A stretch of DNA of 64,000 nt from Cercis canadensis (taxonomy: Eukaryota; Streptophyta; Magnoliopsida; Fabales; Fabaceae): the NCBI GenBank assembly GCA_003255065.1, contig QAOA01001566.1, forward strand, positions 209,529-273,528, written 5' to 3'. The stretch's first letter is position 1. Every line of letters begins with the position of its first letter. Position numbers and translations under genes: made by a program. This document shows, piece after piece, positions 49,530 through 61,722 of this stretch. The notes beneath the pieces are model-generated. The model saw only the letters and a list, made by a program, of their open reading frames with translations, was not told the DNA's origin and did no database searches.

Positions 49530-50187
49530 AAGTATAATTGTGTGATAAGAAGGAAACTAAAGATCATGTCCAATTTAAAAATGTTATAAATTTGCACATT
49601 TTTCAATTATAACTAGAATTGGCAACCTAAGCGTTGAAACTGACTTTTCCCTTTCTATTGATTCTTTGGCAACTTAATCTTCATAGTTAGCATAGAGATG
49701 ATATAATCTTTTTAAACTCAAACATAATTCATAGATATAATATTAGCAATTTTCATCCATCTCAATGGTGACAAAGTTGAAGAATGGTTAGTGTCTTGTG
49801 TACCTGAAAATATGTTAAGAGTGTCATTGTCATTCTAGAAACAAGAAAGTGAGGAAGTATAAGTATAATTGTGTGATAAGAAGGAAACTAAAGATCATGT
49901 CCAGTTTAAAAATGTTATAAATTTGCACACTTTTCAATTATAACTAGAATTGGCAACCTAAGCGTTGAAACTGACTTTTCCCTTTCTATTGATTCTTTGG
50001 CAACTTAATCTTCATAGTTAGCATAGAGATGATATAATCTTTTTAAACTCAAACATAATTCATAGATATAATATTAGCAATTTTCATCCATCTCAATGGT
50101 GACAAAGTTGAAGAAAGGGTTAGTGTCTCGTGTACCTGAAAATATGTTAAGAGTGTCATTGTCATTCTAGAAACAAGAAAGTGAGGA
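49530..50187. repeat. 331-bp tandem duplication inside the DUF547 fragment
   Basis: 49530-49860 and 49861-50187 are near identical (agtataattgtgtgataaga ... aaacaagaaagtgaggaag) with a few base changes. It lies in an intron of the DUF547 pseudogene and has no coding content. Confidence 0.85.
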
Positions 50188-51639
50188 AGGGTAATTTGGA
50201 CTTATCAACAGGGAGAAGAGTATAATTCACTCTAATAACTAATATCATATGAAGAAAAAACAATTAAAAAGCATACTATCTGTAGTCTACGTAGTGGTGT
50301 ACTGGCGGTTTCATCCTCAGTGTGACATACTCAATTGCAGTTCCACTAAAAAGAATGTTGGTCACTAACAGTGTATGCAGCCTGGAATAAAGATAAATAA
50401 AGATGCATAAAATAGATATTCCAAGAATAAAAACATGACACCCAAAAATTTATAGGAATAGTTTTATATCTAACACGCCACCACAAATGCTCTTTTGGCT
50501 TGAAGGATGGACAAAAAACAAGTCTGCTCATACCTTTTGCTAAAATTTAATTTAATTATGAGAAACGGGGTGTCATGGATCAAACTCTTGACTGCTTGGT
50601 CAAAGAGGTTCTACAACCATGTCAAGGAACCATTTCAACACAAAAGCTTAAAGGCCTATGAATGGTTTTATATCTAAAGAAAAAAGAAAAAAGAAAAACT
50701 AGAGAGTCCAAGAGAAGAGATGGGTTAATAACCCATAGTGGTCAAATTCTGATATTCTACAAAATAAGACAAGTACCCAGAGGTTGCTGGGGCAAATAGA
50801 ATCATACCAAGCTATCACATACATAAATATATGGTAATCTCTAAATAAATACATGAGTATGTCATTGATCAATTGAGTGCATTTTATTGATAGTGACACA
50901 TGGAACTCCTGATGACTAAGCATGGCATTCAGAATGAAATTTTCTTTGAAGTTCTAAATTAAAGGGAATAAGGATCACATGACTAATTTTAAGTTAACAA
51001 AAAGATTATGTGAACAAAGAAATACTATATGACATTGAGTTTTCTTCTGGCTTGCCTCCACATAAGATATCATTTACATAGTTAAGGAAAAGGGAGGAGG
51101 GGGAAGAAGAAACAATAAACCTCCTCCAGAAACATGATATTTGTCTGCAATAGAAACAACATAATTGACCAAACCAAGATTGGGACAAAACTAATACTCT
51201 TCACGTACTATTTTGATATTACCCCTCAACTTCACCCAAAATGGAAAAGGAAGAACTTGCATGAAAAAAAAAAAAATAGGAAATAAAGAGCATGGGGATG
51301 GAATATGATCAGAAACCCACCTTTTGCAATAAAGAAAAAAGTTTTAACTTACTTCTTGGGACTCTATATGCCAAATAAGCCTGTTCAAATGGACAAAGGT
51401 AAAGACAATTAACATTCTTTGTACTTGTTTATATATAATATTTATATATAAGGATACTCACATGCACGATCAATGCATTATACAAGTTCATCCAAAAAGC
51501 AAGTTTCTCACTGTAGGATAGGGTTTACTTTGGCAAGTTGCTCAACAAGCATTCTGTACTCAAAACAACAAAATTGAAAGAACATTAATAGAACCCTCAC
51601 ACAAGAATAACTCGTTTGACATTCCAAAAACAGAAAAAA

Positions 51640-52530
51640 AAAAATGCTCAAATAAATCTTACCTGAACCTCCTTAGTGCCCAAGTAGCATACTCTAATTG
51701 CTTTTTGCCAACTGACATCCAAGAGACTTTAGTTGTTAATCCATAGTTTCCAATAGCAGCCCAACTTAATTTTCCACAAACATTATAGGGGTCAAATGAA
51801 TTCCCAAAAGCCAATACTTCATAATTATTGACTTCAAGGCTCTGCACCAATGATGAGCTCAAGCTCAGATGATGACCACCACAATGAATAGGGAAGATGT
51901 CCACGTGATGACTGAGCTGAGCACTGACTCTACTACAGACGACTTGGTTGATATATATGAACCAGAGACATAATAACCCACCAACTTCAGTGCCTCCACA
52001 ACTTCAGGAAAATCTTCAGCATCTATCTCCTTACCATTAGAGTTCTGAACCTTGCCACCCACTTACTTGGGAAATGTTAAAGAAAAAAAAAAAAAATGCT
52101 CAAAGAAATCTTACCTGAACCTCCTTAGTGCCCAAGTAGCATACTCTAATTGCTTTTTGCCAACTGACATCTAAGAGACTTTAGTTGCTAATCCATAGTT
52201 TCCAATAGCAGCCCAACTTAATTTTCCACAAACATTATAGGGGTCAAATGAATTCCCAAAAGCCAATACTTCACAATTATTGACTTCAAGGCTCTGCACC
52301 AATGATGAGCTCAAGCTCAGATGATGACCACCACAATGAATAGGGAAGATGTCCACGTGATGACTGAGCTGAGCACTGACTCCACTACAGACGACTTGGT
52401 TGATATATATGAACCAGAGACATAATAACCCACCAACTTCAGTGCCTCCACAACTTCAGGAAAATCTTCAGCATCTATCTCCTTCCCATTAGAGTTCTGA
52501 ACCTTGCCACCCTCTTACTTGGGAAATGTT
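51640..52530 (-). repeat. 452-bp tandem duplication including a DUF547 exon
   Basis: 51640-52078 and 52092-52530 differ at only a few bases. Both start in an A-rich run followed by atgctcaaa and include the splice donor after ALRRF. The duplicated upstream part is open as GKEIDAEDFPEVVEALKLVG, for which I have no family name. A-runs at both junctions suggest slippage or unequal exchange. Confidence 0.85.
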
Positions 52531-52700
52531 ATGATCTTCAACATTGTTTGCCTTACCAGACATCATGGGAACTGCCAGCATCAAGCATGTTGCCGTCTGC
52601 TTGTGTGCATCTCCATTCCTTTCCTAAATTAACGGCTTGGGTTCAAGAGTCATATAGAGCTTCACTCTCTTTCTTAACAACCCAACAGTGTTTACTAGAG
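52531..52700. other. Unassigned segment upstream of the DUF547 fragment
   Basis: No exon is recognised. The plus-strand open frame at 52548-52859 runs across it and into the 60-bp repeats, and has no domain. Confidence 0.4.
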
Positions 52701-52820
52701 TGGATGGGCCCTAGTCATTTAAACATTGTGTCACTAGGGATCCAATCTCTCAAACCCATGTGGATGGGCCCAAGTCATTTAAACATTGTGTCACTAGGGA
52801 TCCAACCTCTCAAACCCACA
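52701..52820. repeat. Two-copy 60-bp tandem repeat
   Basis: Copies begin at 52701 and 52761 (tggatgggcc, then agtcatttaaacattgtgtc and actagggatccaa). They differ at a few positions only. Confidence 0.85.
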
Positions 52821-54689
52821 CAGTTTGACCATTATCAAGCAATACATCTTTGTTATTAGGATCGACAGACTATAAATCCCTCTAATTAGGCAATAACTTC
52901 CTAATATTATGCTCACCATCATGTTTAAAAATATATTTAAATATATTAATTAATTTATATTAATAAAAATAAAATATATATAAATATATATAAATTAAAA
53001 AAAAAGTCAATTAGCTATTTGTAGTCTCTATATAGAGAAAAATAAAATGCAACTTGCCTATAGCAGAACTCAAAAAGGAAAACACAAGGAAAAGACAGAA
53101 AAAGAATATACCCATCTCCACCATCTAGCATCAAAATCAGAAGCCATCATAAAGATTAGAACCAAAAAATCCATGCAAAGACAAAGTGTAGCAAAGAAAT
53201 ACAAACCTCAATCTTATCAAGAAAGGTATTTGACTAGGAGAATCATCTTATACACCAAAATGACAAATGAGACTCCATAAAAAATTAGCTCCATTGTATA
53301 CCTTGGAGCAATATCCAAAGATAGTTAAAGATATTAAAAACTAAACACGGATTTTAAAATAAAATAAAAAAATAATCTTTCCCATAACTCGTGGTCTACA
53401 CACCTCAGATTTATGAATATAAGCATCTTAAGAATCCTCAAGCTAATCTGTTCCATCCCATGTTTACGATGCCAACATCAAAACTCACAAGCATTTACAC
53501 CTCAAAAGTAAATAAATGACTCACTTGAAACCAAGCTATATATTTTACAAAAACAATGGAATCAATACATGAAAGCCAAGGAAATAAATAACTAAAGAAA
53601 CAAAAAATGAACTAGCTAAGAAAATTAACATTATTTCTTTGTCTACAAACTATAAACGCATTTGTAACACAACTAAAAACAAAGGAAAGCCAATTTCATG
53701 TGACAAAACCCAAAAATCTTAGATGGAGCTGAACCACAGCATCCCTATAACCGCAAGCCACTCTCAAAAGGTTGGAAATGACAACATGTATATAATATCT
53801 ATGAAAGACCAGCTGTCTACGTGTCACATTGCTGAATTTGGAAAAAGAAAACAGACACACAAGCAACAATAAAAAAAAAAACATACACACAAGCAACAAT
53901 TTGGTGACCACCCACACAAACAAGACAAAGAAAACTAACAGTAGCCAAAAACTCCTCAAATTAAATGGATTTTTTTTAAAACTTTCAACGGTTTAATAAT
54001 AACCATTTTTATCAAGCAGTTTTCAAATATCAAGAAACTCGAAAAGAGTGCAAAGGAATAAATCAATATGATTTTTTTTTCTAAGACAACAAAATAAATA
54101 AATCTATTTTTTTTTATAACATTACGTTCTAAGTCAATGCACCATTTCAAAGTCAAAATTTTCAAAAGACCCAAATCAGCTTGCAAGTGCAAAAATGCAG
54201 GTTTTGAAAGGATAATGGAAAAGGTGAAACAGAAATAATGATTTTGTTTTATGAACAAAAACTATAACACAAGCCCCATAGTTTAAGTCATAACAATCTT
54301 TGGGCATTGTTTCAAATGAAGAGGTACTCCCATTTTAAACCCCAAATGTCCATCAATTCTTGTCTTTAATCTATCTTTGTCTCACTCAAAGATCTTGCTT
54401 TCACCATGGTGGTATTGAAAAGAGATTATATTGCAATGAGTGATGAACGAAGGCTTCTAGACAAAATAAAATTCAAGGAATGTAAAAGTAATGGCTAATG
54501 GTTAATGGTAAAGAAAATTATTGAGACTTAAAGAAATGACATGCATCACACAATCAAGTCAAATATGGTAGGCATTTTTTATGGATGGATAATGGATTTC
54601 CAAAAGGCTCAAGAAACAAGATGAGGTTGATGAAGGAAATATATTTTAGAATGAAAATAAATTCAAGACTCATTTGTCACAAGATTAAG
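52821..54689. other. Non-coding, AT-rich, no gene recognised
   Basis: Includes an AT tract at 52920-53000 like that at 48287-48744. Open frames at 53047-53280 (plus), 53696-53959 and 53956-54258 (minus) show no domains. Their hydrophobic runs come from T-rich sequence. Confidence 0.45.
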
Positions 54690-55050
54690 ACTTCAAAATG
54701 AAAACAGTCAATCATTGATCAAAATGGACTTTTAAAAGCACGTAATGCAGGCAAGGTCTAAAGGTTGTGAAAGAAGGGTATAACAGGCTCAAAAATGTGT
54801 TTATTGGTCAAGAAGGATCAAGGATCATGATTTATATTTCTATTCCCATTCTTTTGAAATAAACAACAAAAACTAACATAACTTCTTCATTTGTCCCAGG
54901 AGAAAAACTTCAAAATGACAGCAGCCAATCATTGATCAAAATGGACTTTAAAAAGCACGTAATGTAGGCCAAGGTATAAAGGCTATGAAAGAATGGTATA
55001 AGAGGCTCAAACATGTGTTTATAGGTCAAGAGGGATCAAGGATCATTTCA
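54690..55050. repeat. Imperfect direct repeat, period about 212 bp
   Basis: 54705-54830 and 54915-55045 share ccaatcattgatcaaaatgg-type and ggtcaagaaggatcaaggat-type words with about 85-90% identity by eye. No coding. Confidence 0.7.
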
Positions 55051-55069
55051 ATATCTGTTTCAACTTTCT

Positions 55070-55290
55070 ACTTCATTCTTTTTCTTGTGACTTCTTTTTC
55101 ACTTTTCCTCTATTTTTTTTCTACTTCATTCCTTTTTTTTTTTCCACTTTTCTTCTATTTTTTCTTGCTTTTCTTTTTGTTTTCTTTTTTTTTTCCTTTT
55201 TCCTTTTTTACATTTCTTTTTTTTGCAGAAAATCTTTGTGCTTTATTCGTTCTTCCTATTTCTTCTCTTTCTTTTTTTTTTTTCACAAGA
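55070..55290. repeat. Polypyrimidine low-complexity tract
   Basis: Over 200 bases almost only of T and C. The overlapping open frame at 54985-55302 is a string of Phe, Leu and Ser caused by this composition and is not a gene. Confidence 0.8.
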
Positions 55291-55312
55291 TACTGTAAAT
55301 GAAAGGAACAAT

Positions 55313-55665
55313 CATTTTACAACCCAGCCCCCAACGTAGGGGTGATCCTTGTCCAGGGTTTCTTTTGAAAAAAAAAGTTTCAAGCTCAATAGGGACAACA
55401 AGGGAAAAATAAGTAAAACGGTAGCAGAAAAATAGCCATTTCTCATTTCAATTCTTGACTGCTCATTTTTTAAACCTTAACCATGAAACAAATTATTCAG
55501 CCCCCCAGTGTAGGGGTGATCCTTGTCCAAAGTTTCTTACCAAGAAAACTACCAAGCTCAACAGGGACAACAAGGGAAAACAAACAAATGAAAAGGTAGC
55601 AGAAAAATGGCCATTCCTCATTTCAGCTCTTGACTGTGCATTCATAAAACATTAACCATGTGACA
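55313..55665. repeat. Two-copy direct repeat of about 178 bp
   Basis: 55313-55490 and 55493-55665 each contain gtaggggtgatccttgtcca and a gggacaacaagggaaaa word, then gtagcagaaaaatggccatt-type sequence. They are clearly related but diverged. The sequence family is not recognised. Confidence 0.75.
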
Positions 55666-57207
55666 AATATATACCAAGTAAGAGTTGTCAAATATGGTAT
55701 AAACAAACAGGCCAATCAAAATCAAATTATAAAGTGAGGGGTTGAACAAACTTTTCATGCATTTTGTATGCCACTTCCAAAAGTCCCAACGGCTAAGAAT
55801 TGAAGAAAGTTAGGGTGTTTGAACTGAAAGAAAATCACAAAATAGAAAATGGTATGTTTTACAACTGGAACATATCTTTAATCGAAAGGGAACTAACTAG
55901 ATACCACCATGACAAAAACACTAATTTAAATAAGACACTAGAAAGATGAAAAACAAGAACAAATATCATCCATTTATTACAAAAATTTTGGTTCAAATAC
56001 TCTCACAAGCTTGGCTTTTTCCTCTCTAAACAAAACAATGGAACATAAGATATTTTATTAGTTAACAAATGGAGATCAGCCATCAGGATTGGAAAGGAAT
56101 ACAAACTGAATTATATGGGTCTTTCAAGGAAAATATAAAAAAAATGTTTTTTCAGTATGGTGCAATGGTATCTGAAAAGTGTTTCTCGGTTCTATTTTCA
56201 AGTATAGGAAATAAAACAAACAAACAAACAACCTAATTTTGTTAATTTGAAACAAAACTTGCATAACAAACATTTCTTGAAAATGACTCCATTTGTAAAA
56301 CTCACTTGTTAAAAAGGATATTTTAAAACATTAAAAACAACAACTAACCAAGACAAACAAATGATTTTTTATAAATGAAGATCAATATGATGAAATTGGC
56401 CAACAAGTTTGAAATCTGCACTTACGATGAAGGTAAAGCTAGAAAATCTAACATGAGTGAGACAAGTGTAAGATGTTGTGATGAAGCTTAAACTCATATT
56501 TTCTGTCTGGACAAACCAAGTGCTAACAACTATCCAAATGTGAAGAGATTGAACCTTATCTCACTTAACTCTCTAAGCGAAGGGGACACAAGTTGTCAAA
56601 TGAAGGGAACATACAGGCACGATGGGCAGCAACAAAAAAAATTAAATATAAGAAAATTTCGCAAAAACAAAACTAACTAAAGAGGAAGTGGACTACATCA
56701 ACTTTAGTAATCAATAATGTCTAATTTGCTAGCTTCTCAAAACTACAATCTAAATTGTACATCCTAGGTACTTATGCAATCTGCAATCATTCATTCCCCC
56801 ACCCACTAAAAAAAAGGAAATTTTCTTTTGATGTTATTTGAGAAGAGAAGACTGTATAATTACAAGTGTCTTCATTATGTTAATACTAGTGTCCCTAAAG
56901 TTAATTCCTAGTTGAAGTTAAGAACTTTCTACTAATTACATTATGACTTTATGACTAAAAGAAGAGGGCTATATACAAAATTTTAACGGTCTTGCCACCC
57001 CAATGACCAAAATAAAATATAATGACAAAAAATGACATCTTCCTATTCCATATCTACTAAAAAACAGCCAATTCCATTCATGATAGTAATGGACCAGAAT
57101 CCTTGCATGTTGCTGAATAACACTAAAAAATGACTTGCAAAGAGTTCTAGCATCAAATATACAGAAAAATATGATATTGACCCAAGGAAAAAATATTTAT
57201 CACTTAT
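55666..57207. other. Non-coding, no gene or element recognised
   Basis: About 1.5 kb of AT-rich sequence with short A tracts and a (caaa)n-like run near 56218-56230. No exon-like piece was found on either strand. Confidence 0.45.
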
Positions 57208-57358
57208 CTTGACGAAACCAGTTCCACAATCAAGGTTTAAATGAAGATTCTTTACCTCCCCATATTCACCAAATGCATTTTGTGGATCATCCTCTTGCAC
57301 TTCCTTATGCAACACCGTGACCAAAATAATCCATCCTTCAACGGCGGCATACAAGAAA
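57208..57358 (-). pseudogene. Y14 (RBM8A) RNA-recognition exon fragment
   Basis: Y14 is the RNA-binding partner of Mago in the exon-junction complex. The minus-strand piece reads VEGWIILVTVLHKEVQEDDP and NAFGEYGEVKNLHLNLDCGTG then FVK. This is the first half of the Y14 RNA-recognition motif (the family has VEGWIILVTGVHEE.QEDDL). It stops at the family's usual exon end. The donor there reads ATAAGTG rather than GTAAGTG, so splicing is probably lost. No other Y14 exon was found nearby. Confidence 0.8.
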
Positions 57359-57479
57359 TTGAAACTATGATTCCATGTTCCAAGCAAAAATAGGAAAAGA
57401 GGGTAAAATTATTCAGAATGAGCCAAAGCATAAATGCATTAGTTGTGCATGAATTAGGTTTAAACATAGAACCTGATAA

Positions 57480-57575
57480 AAGAGTGTAATTCTATGCATG
57501 CACACATGTGTATGAGAGTGTCTACATGCAGTTCTGTGTACGCATACATGTGTATGAGAGTGTCTACATGTGTAC
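57480..57575. repeat. Short tandem repeat, about 45-bp unit
   Basis: Two copies of acatgtgtatgagagtgtct flank a gcagttctgtgtacgc spacer. The long minus-strand open frame across it (57460-57843) has no domain. Confidence 0.7.
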
Positions 57576-58569
57576 TAAGCTGGATAAGAATATAAAGTAG
57601 ATTTGCTGTTTTCAGGAACGAGGCACTATTATGGGTTTTATTTATGCATTTATGCAATTGACTTTGTTTTCTTACTAGATATTTGAATGTCAAAAGCTTA
57701 AACATACAATATAAAAATTCATAGTTAGCACCTAATATTATAAAAATGCAGAGATTGAAAATCAACCCAAAAAAAAAATAAAAGGGCAGAAACTGTTTAG
57801 AGCAAGAAAAAAACACATACATAGCAAAATATACACAAAACAAATATCACCAGTCCCAATTAATATTAATAACAGAGTCAAATATTACTTTTAATCAGTA
57901 TCTTTTTCTATCCCACCAACCTCTCCCCTACAAATATTAACAGAGGAAAAATAAATTAAAACCACCAAACTGCCTACTTTTCTTCCTTATCTCAACTATT
58001 ATGGATAATCCCTCTCTTATTCTCTAACCATCCATTTTTAGTTGTTATTTGGGCATGGAAAATGGGTTTCCTCATCTTGGAAATGTTGGGGCAGCAAGAG
58101 AGTGATTCTCTCCCACTCCCTTTCCCCCGACATTGAGGTTCGAGGTTCCAAAGGTGCATCGACTGTGTCATCTATCTACACAATACATCTTGTCAGATTA
58201 GTTTAGGTTTCACAAATTTTAAAAGATTGTATGTCATTTAAACACCCAAAAGAATTAGAAAGTCCATCATTTCTCTCTTTTCCACCCTACCCTCTTTCCA
58301 CCAATCATTTTTTCTTTCGTAAAGAATGGAGACAAGGATTTTCTACTATGTTTCACAATTCTGCTATTCTTAGCACATTTTATATATCAAGTTAAAACCA
58401 AGATCACAGCCTTGACATGAAATTGAGGTCCTGTACTATACCAAACAAAAGAAAGACCAATAAAAAAGAATAACTCGCACATCTCGGGGAGCATTAATAC
58501 TCAAACAATAAAGGCAAGGAAGAAATGAACTAGCAAAGAAAATAAATTGTTATCCTAAGCTCAAGGATG
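57576..58569. other. Non-coding, no gene recognised
   Basis: About 1 kb, AT-rich. I looked for further SPT5 exons on the minus strand here and found none. Confidence 0.45.
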
Positions 58570-60829
58570 CAGATACGTCGTTAAACAGTCACAGCAACAG
58601 GTCCATCTGGACTCTCTTTAAGAATCTATAACAAATAGAAAGATAGGATAGAGCTTTCCAAAACTAGAAGGTAGCCTAGATCAGATGCCTGTTAACAATG
58701 CCATTGCATAAGATCAACACTATACCTGTCATCTTTCTCAATGCCTACGATAACACCAAAGTCCTTCCGGCTATAGAAGGAAAGATGTATGAAAAGGAGG
58801 ACAAATATGTGGAAGAGAGTTCTTACAGTATCATGAATGCTAAATAGGTTAAACAAGGGCTTACCCAAAATATACAAGATCATACAGCTCAAACACCGTA
58901 TCAGAATTTGATGAACCCTCTCGAAGCATCACCCCAGAAGTTTAATGAATCCATAGACACTTTCTTGTATAAGTACTCATCCTTGAGCATCAGGCCATCC
59001 AAAATCTCAAAGACCCTTCCAGTATCAAGATCACGTTTGTATTACATGAGAGGTCGGAATTCCCTACAGTGGTACAATCGAAACAATTATATCAGGCAAT
59101 CTATCTACCAAAGAATGACACAGATTTAAGATTATATGGTTTATTACTCAAGTTCACTTGCGCTGATTAATCTTGGTGCTGGTGCAGCAGTTTTCTGGAG
59201 ACTGTATCCTCCACCCTATAACAATGAGAAAAAAAAAATTCCAATTTCGGAGTTAATTCATAACACTGTAAATGGAATAATGCAACAGCCACAGCATAAG
59301 ATCAAAACAAATCAAAAGACTAGCCAATGGGGAACAGGCCTTGGTTCAGTCATTGACCACTAAAAGCTTCTGTCTAGTACAGATATCACAAACAGTAATA
59401 CAAGCTTACTATTATTTTATAATAAAACTTTTATATCCTCTCCCAAATCTCATCTACTTTCCTAAAATTAGTCACTAATTTTTCTGCCAAGTTTGTGCTC
59501 AATAGCAAAAATTGTGTGTCTTCTAGAATAAAAGATATATATCTGAATGTTCATTTTATACCATATTGCAACTTAATAACATAATTATTTACGCAAAAAC
59601 AACCCACAAGAAATGATAATTTCAAACTCTTGAAAATTTGTTTTTTGAAACAATTTCTCACACTGTAGCATCGTAAGACCTAGCAAATTAAATGCTATTG
59701 CTAAATGCAAAAACACCAGCACAAGTTTGGTGTTTATTTTCAACGAATGCAAAGCTGACAGTAAATCCACTCTTATTGTATAGTAACTATTTGCCCATTG
59801 AAGTCAGCCCTATTTGCCTGGTACGTTAAATAGCAACAAAATGAAATTAATTAATTGACATGATCACTACTAACAAATGAAGCACAGAGAGAGAGACAGT
59901 CATGTGAAAAGATTATCTCATTACAAATTTGGTAGCCATTGCTTGTAGATCAATTCTCGGAATAAGCTTAACTGTTACTTTCATCCGTGCATTAGTCACA
60001 GCTACAACCTGCAGAAATAGAAAATTATAGACTGGAATAAGTATTTCCTAAGGTAGATATAGCAAAATACAACACCAGAATGTCCACTTATGTAGTACAT
60101 GTGCTAGGTCCCCCTTGTATTTTCCATTTTTCACACAAGCCTACATGCCCTCAGAGACTTCATCGCATCTACTTCGTCCAGAGAACAGATGAGAAACTTC
60201 ATTTTTTGGAACAGGGTGTACTCAGGTAACATAAATACTAGAAAGCCCTTTACATGCCTGAAATTATACATCAGCAGCAGCCATGCCCAAAGAATTAGCT
60301 GCTAATAAAACATTTCACAAATAATTGGTATCAACTCTAATACTTCAGTTACCTCATTAATATCAGATTGCTTTTCAGCTTCAATGTAAATAAATCCCTC
60401 TATATGATCAACAAAAAATGCTGATATTATCTGCAGTTTAGTACCCAAATCAACAAATTTCTGCATCAGACAGAAAGCTGAATGCCTCTCACGCCCAACC
60501 TGCGGAAAACAAAGCTTAGAAAAGGCAAAAACTAAGTCTTGACTGCCATAAATTACTGAAACCAGGTTTCAAATGTAATACTGCACATTCCACGCTCCAG
60601 ATGGTTGGGTCAGTTTGTAGAAAATTGGGCTCAATGGTTTTGTCATCAAACTCATCTTCATCTCCAGCATGTCTAACAAATCTAGAACCTTCTCCATAAC
60701 GTTCTGCCATCATCCTATCAAAATCTTCTTCATCCATCACTTCCTCTTTTGGGAAAATTAGAAGGCTATGCGCCTTAGTTGGTTCTTTCATTATTGTTGG
60801 TGCATTATCAAAATCCTCATCTGCAAAAT
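58570..60829 (-). pseudogene. SPT5 transcription elongation factor gene fragment
   Basis: SPT5 with SPT4 clamps RNA polymerase II and carries an NGN domain and KOW repeats. Eight minus-strand exons are visible: 60829-60582 (EEDFDRMMAERYGEGSRFVR, DPTIWSVECA), 60499-60353 (VGRERHSAFCLMQKFVDLGT, all 49 codons open, NGN), 60257-60099 (ACKGLSSIYVT, VPKNEVSHLF, two stops), 60008-59925 (VTVKLIPRIDLQAMATKF, KOW), 59215-59148, 59063-58865 (VFEILDGLMLKDEYLYKKVS, one stop, one frameshift), 58770-58726 (RKDFGVIVGIEKDDR) and 58625-about 58570 (ILKESPDGPVAVTV then stop). Nearly every splice site is intact. N-terminal and most C-terminal exons are missing. Intron retention rules out a retrocopy. Confidence 0.88.
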
Positions 60830-61020
60830 CTGTTGACAAAAGACTCAGAAAAACTATCTGGAGAGGAAGCATAAGTTTAAGAGAAACTACTACAAACTAC
60901 ACCACAAACAGAATAAGATGTTTGTCAAATTGAAGAACGCCATCAGTAAAAAGTCCTAATCTATCCTAAAGTCCTGACAGGTATAAAAATCTAGGGACCT
61001 GAGAAAAGGTTTACAACTCT
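60830..61020. other. Upstream remnant of the SPT5 fragment
   Basis: Acceptor-side intron sequence of the first visible SPT5 exon up to the CCGGTTCGG-rich element end at 61021. No further exon is seen. Confidence 0.4.
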
Positions 61021-61200
61021 AGGTAGGGGTGTAATCGGTCCGGTTCGGTCCGGTTTTCACCCCAAACCGGGACCGGACCGACCAGAGAAATTCGGTTCGG
61101 TTCGGTCCGGTTTTTCAAATTTTTGACATTAAAACCGAATCAAACCGAACCGGTATGAACCGGTCCGGTTCGGTCGGTTTGGCCAAAAAACCTGCCGAAT
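61021..61200. mobile_element. CGGTTCGG-rich terminus of a DNA transposon (hAT-like)
   Basis: Begins taggggtgtaatcggtccgg and contains many direct and inverted copies of ccggttcggtccgg and aaccgaacc. Such ends with dense subterminal repeats are known from non-autonomous plant DNA transposons, including hAT-type. A second cluster lies at 63845-64000. Assignment to hAT rests on the taggggtg-type start only. Confidence 0.5.
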
Positions 61201-61318
61201 TCAGTTTTTCTAATTTTAACAAGAAAAAAGCCAGAAAATCTGCACATATAACCAAATCAACCCAACAAAAAAAATACAAATAAAGTATCCTAATGCACAA
61301 AAAATCAGTAAACAAGCC

Positions 61319-61521
61319 CTTGGGTGGCATTGGATTACATGGTGTAAACTTGGATTCTACAGCTTTTCTAAGGGGATTGAATTCCAGCTCTTGGTTGATA
61401 TTGGATTACAGAATATAATCTTATACTAACACACCAAACATTGTAATCTAACTCTGGAATGTAAGATTACATGAATTTTGAGATTATGGAGTGAAGATTA
61501 CAGTACAACAAACCTCCCAAG
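61319..61521. repeat. Small MITE-like element with short inverted ends
   Basis: Left end cttgggtggcattggattac. The right end, on the minus strand, reads cttgggaggtttgttg. Internal ggattaca / tgtaatc words occur. About 200 bp, non-coding. The end similarity is limited to about 15 bases. Confidence 0.4.
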
Positions 61522-61722
61522 TTTCAAATTATCCTTTAATCCAAATAAATTAAGTTCTTGAAATTTGACTTTCTTCAATTTAAATCTAATTAAGCTTCAG
61601 GACAAATTAGGCTATCTACAATCAAATGGTCAATCAGACTGAAGAAATACATAATAGGGAACAATGTGACAAAATATCAGTAAACAAGCCGAAATATAAT
61701 TTGTCTACAAGAGCAAACATAC

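Larger units (their letters stand above)
48745..52530 (-). pseudogene. DUF547-domain protein gene fragment
   Basis: DUF547 proteins are plant proteins of uncertain biochemical role, many with a leucine-zipper-like N-terminus. Minus-strand exons in order: 51904-51663 (GNSFDPYNVCGKLSWAAIGN, SWMSVGKKQLEYATWALRRF); 51553-51462 (MLVEQLAKVNPI, frameshift, SEKLAFWMNLYNALIVHA); 51380-51353 (AYLAYRVPR); 50381-about 50281 (AAYTVSDQHSF, frameshift, SGTAIEYVTLRMKPPVH); and 49013-48745 (DFIWAAVAVSGKGRLLVPKM, DDANLAVWISHYLPP, a TAG for Gln, RQSILALRNYGILAF). The usual short exon DLKLFSLMQK is not found. The segment with 51663-51904 is duplicated at 52115-52356. Broken, with many splice sites still intact. 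Confidence 0.8.

Noticed and set aside
54985-55302. 105-codon frame rich in Phe and Leu that looks like a membrane protein
   Set aside because: It comes from a polypyrimidine tract. Composition alone explains the hydrophobicity.
57460-57843. 127-codon minus-strand frame
   Set aside because: It runs through a short tandem repeat and AT-rich sequence and has no domain or splice support.
58110-58160. tRNA-like B-box (gaggttcgaggttcc), possible SINE
   Set aside because: No convincing A-box at the right distance and no poly(A) or target duplication was seen.
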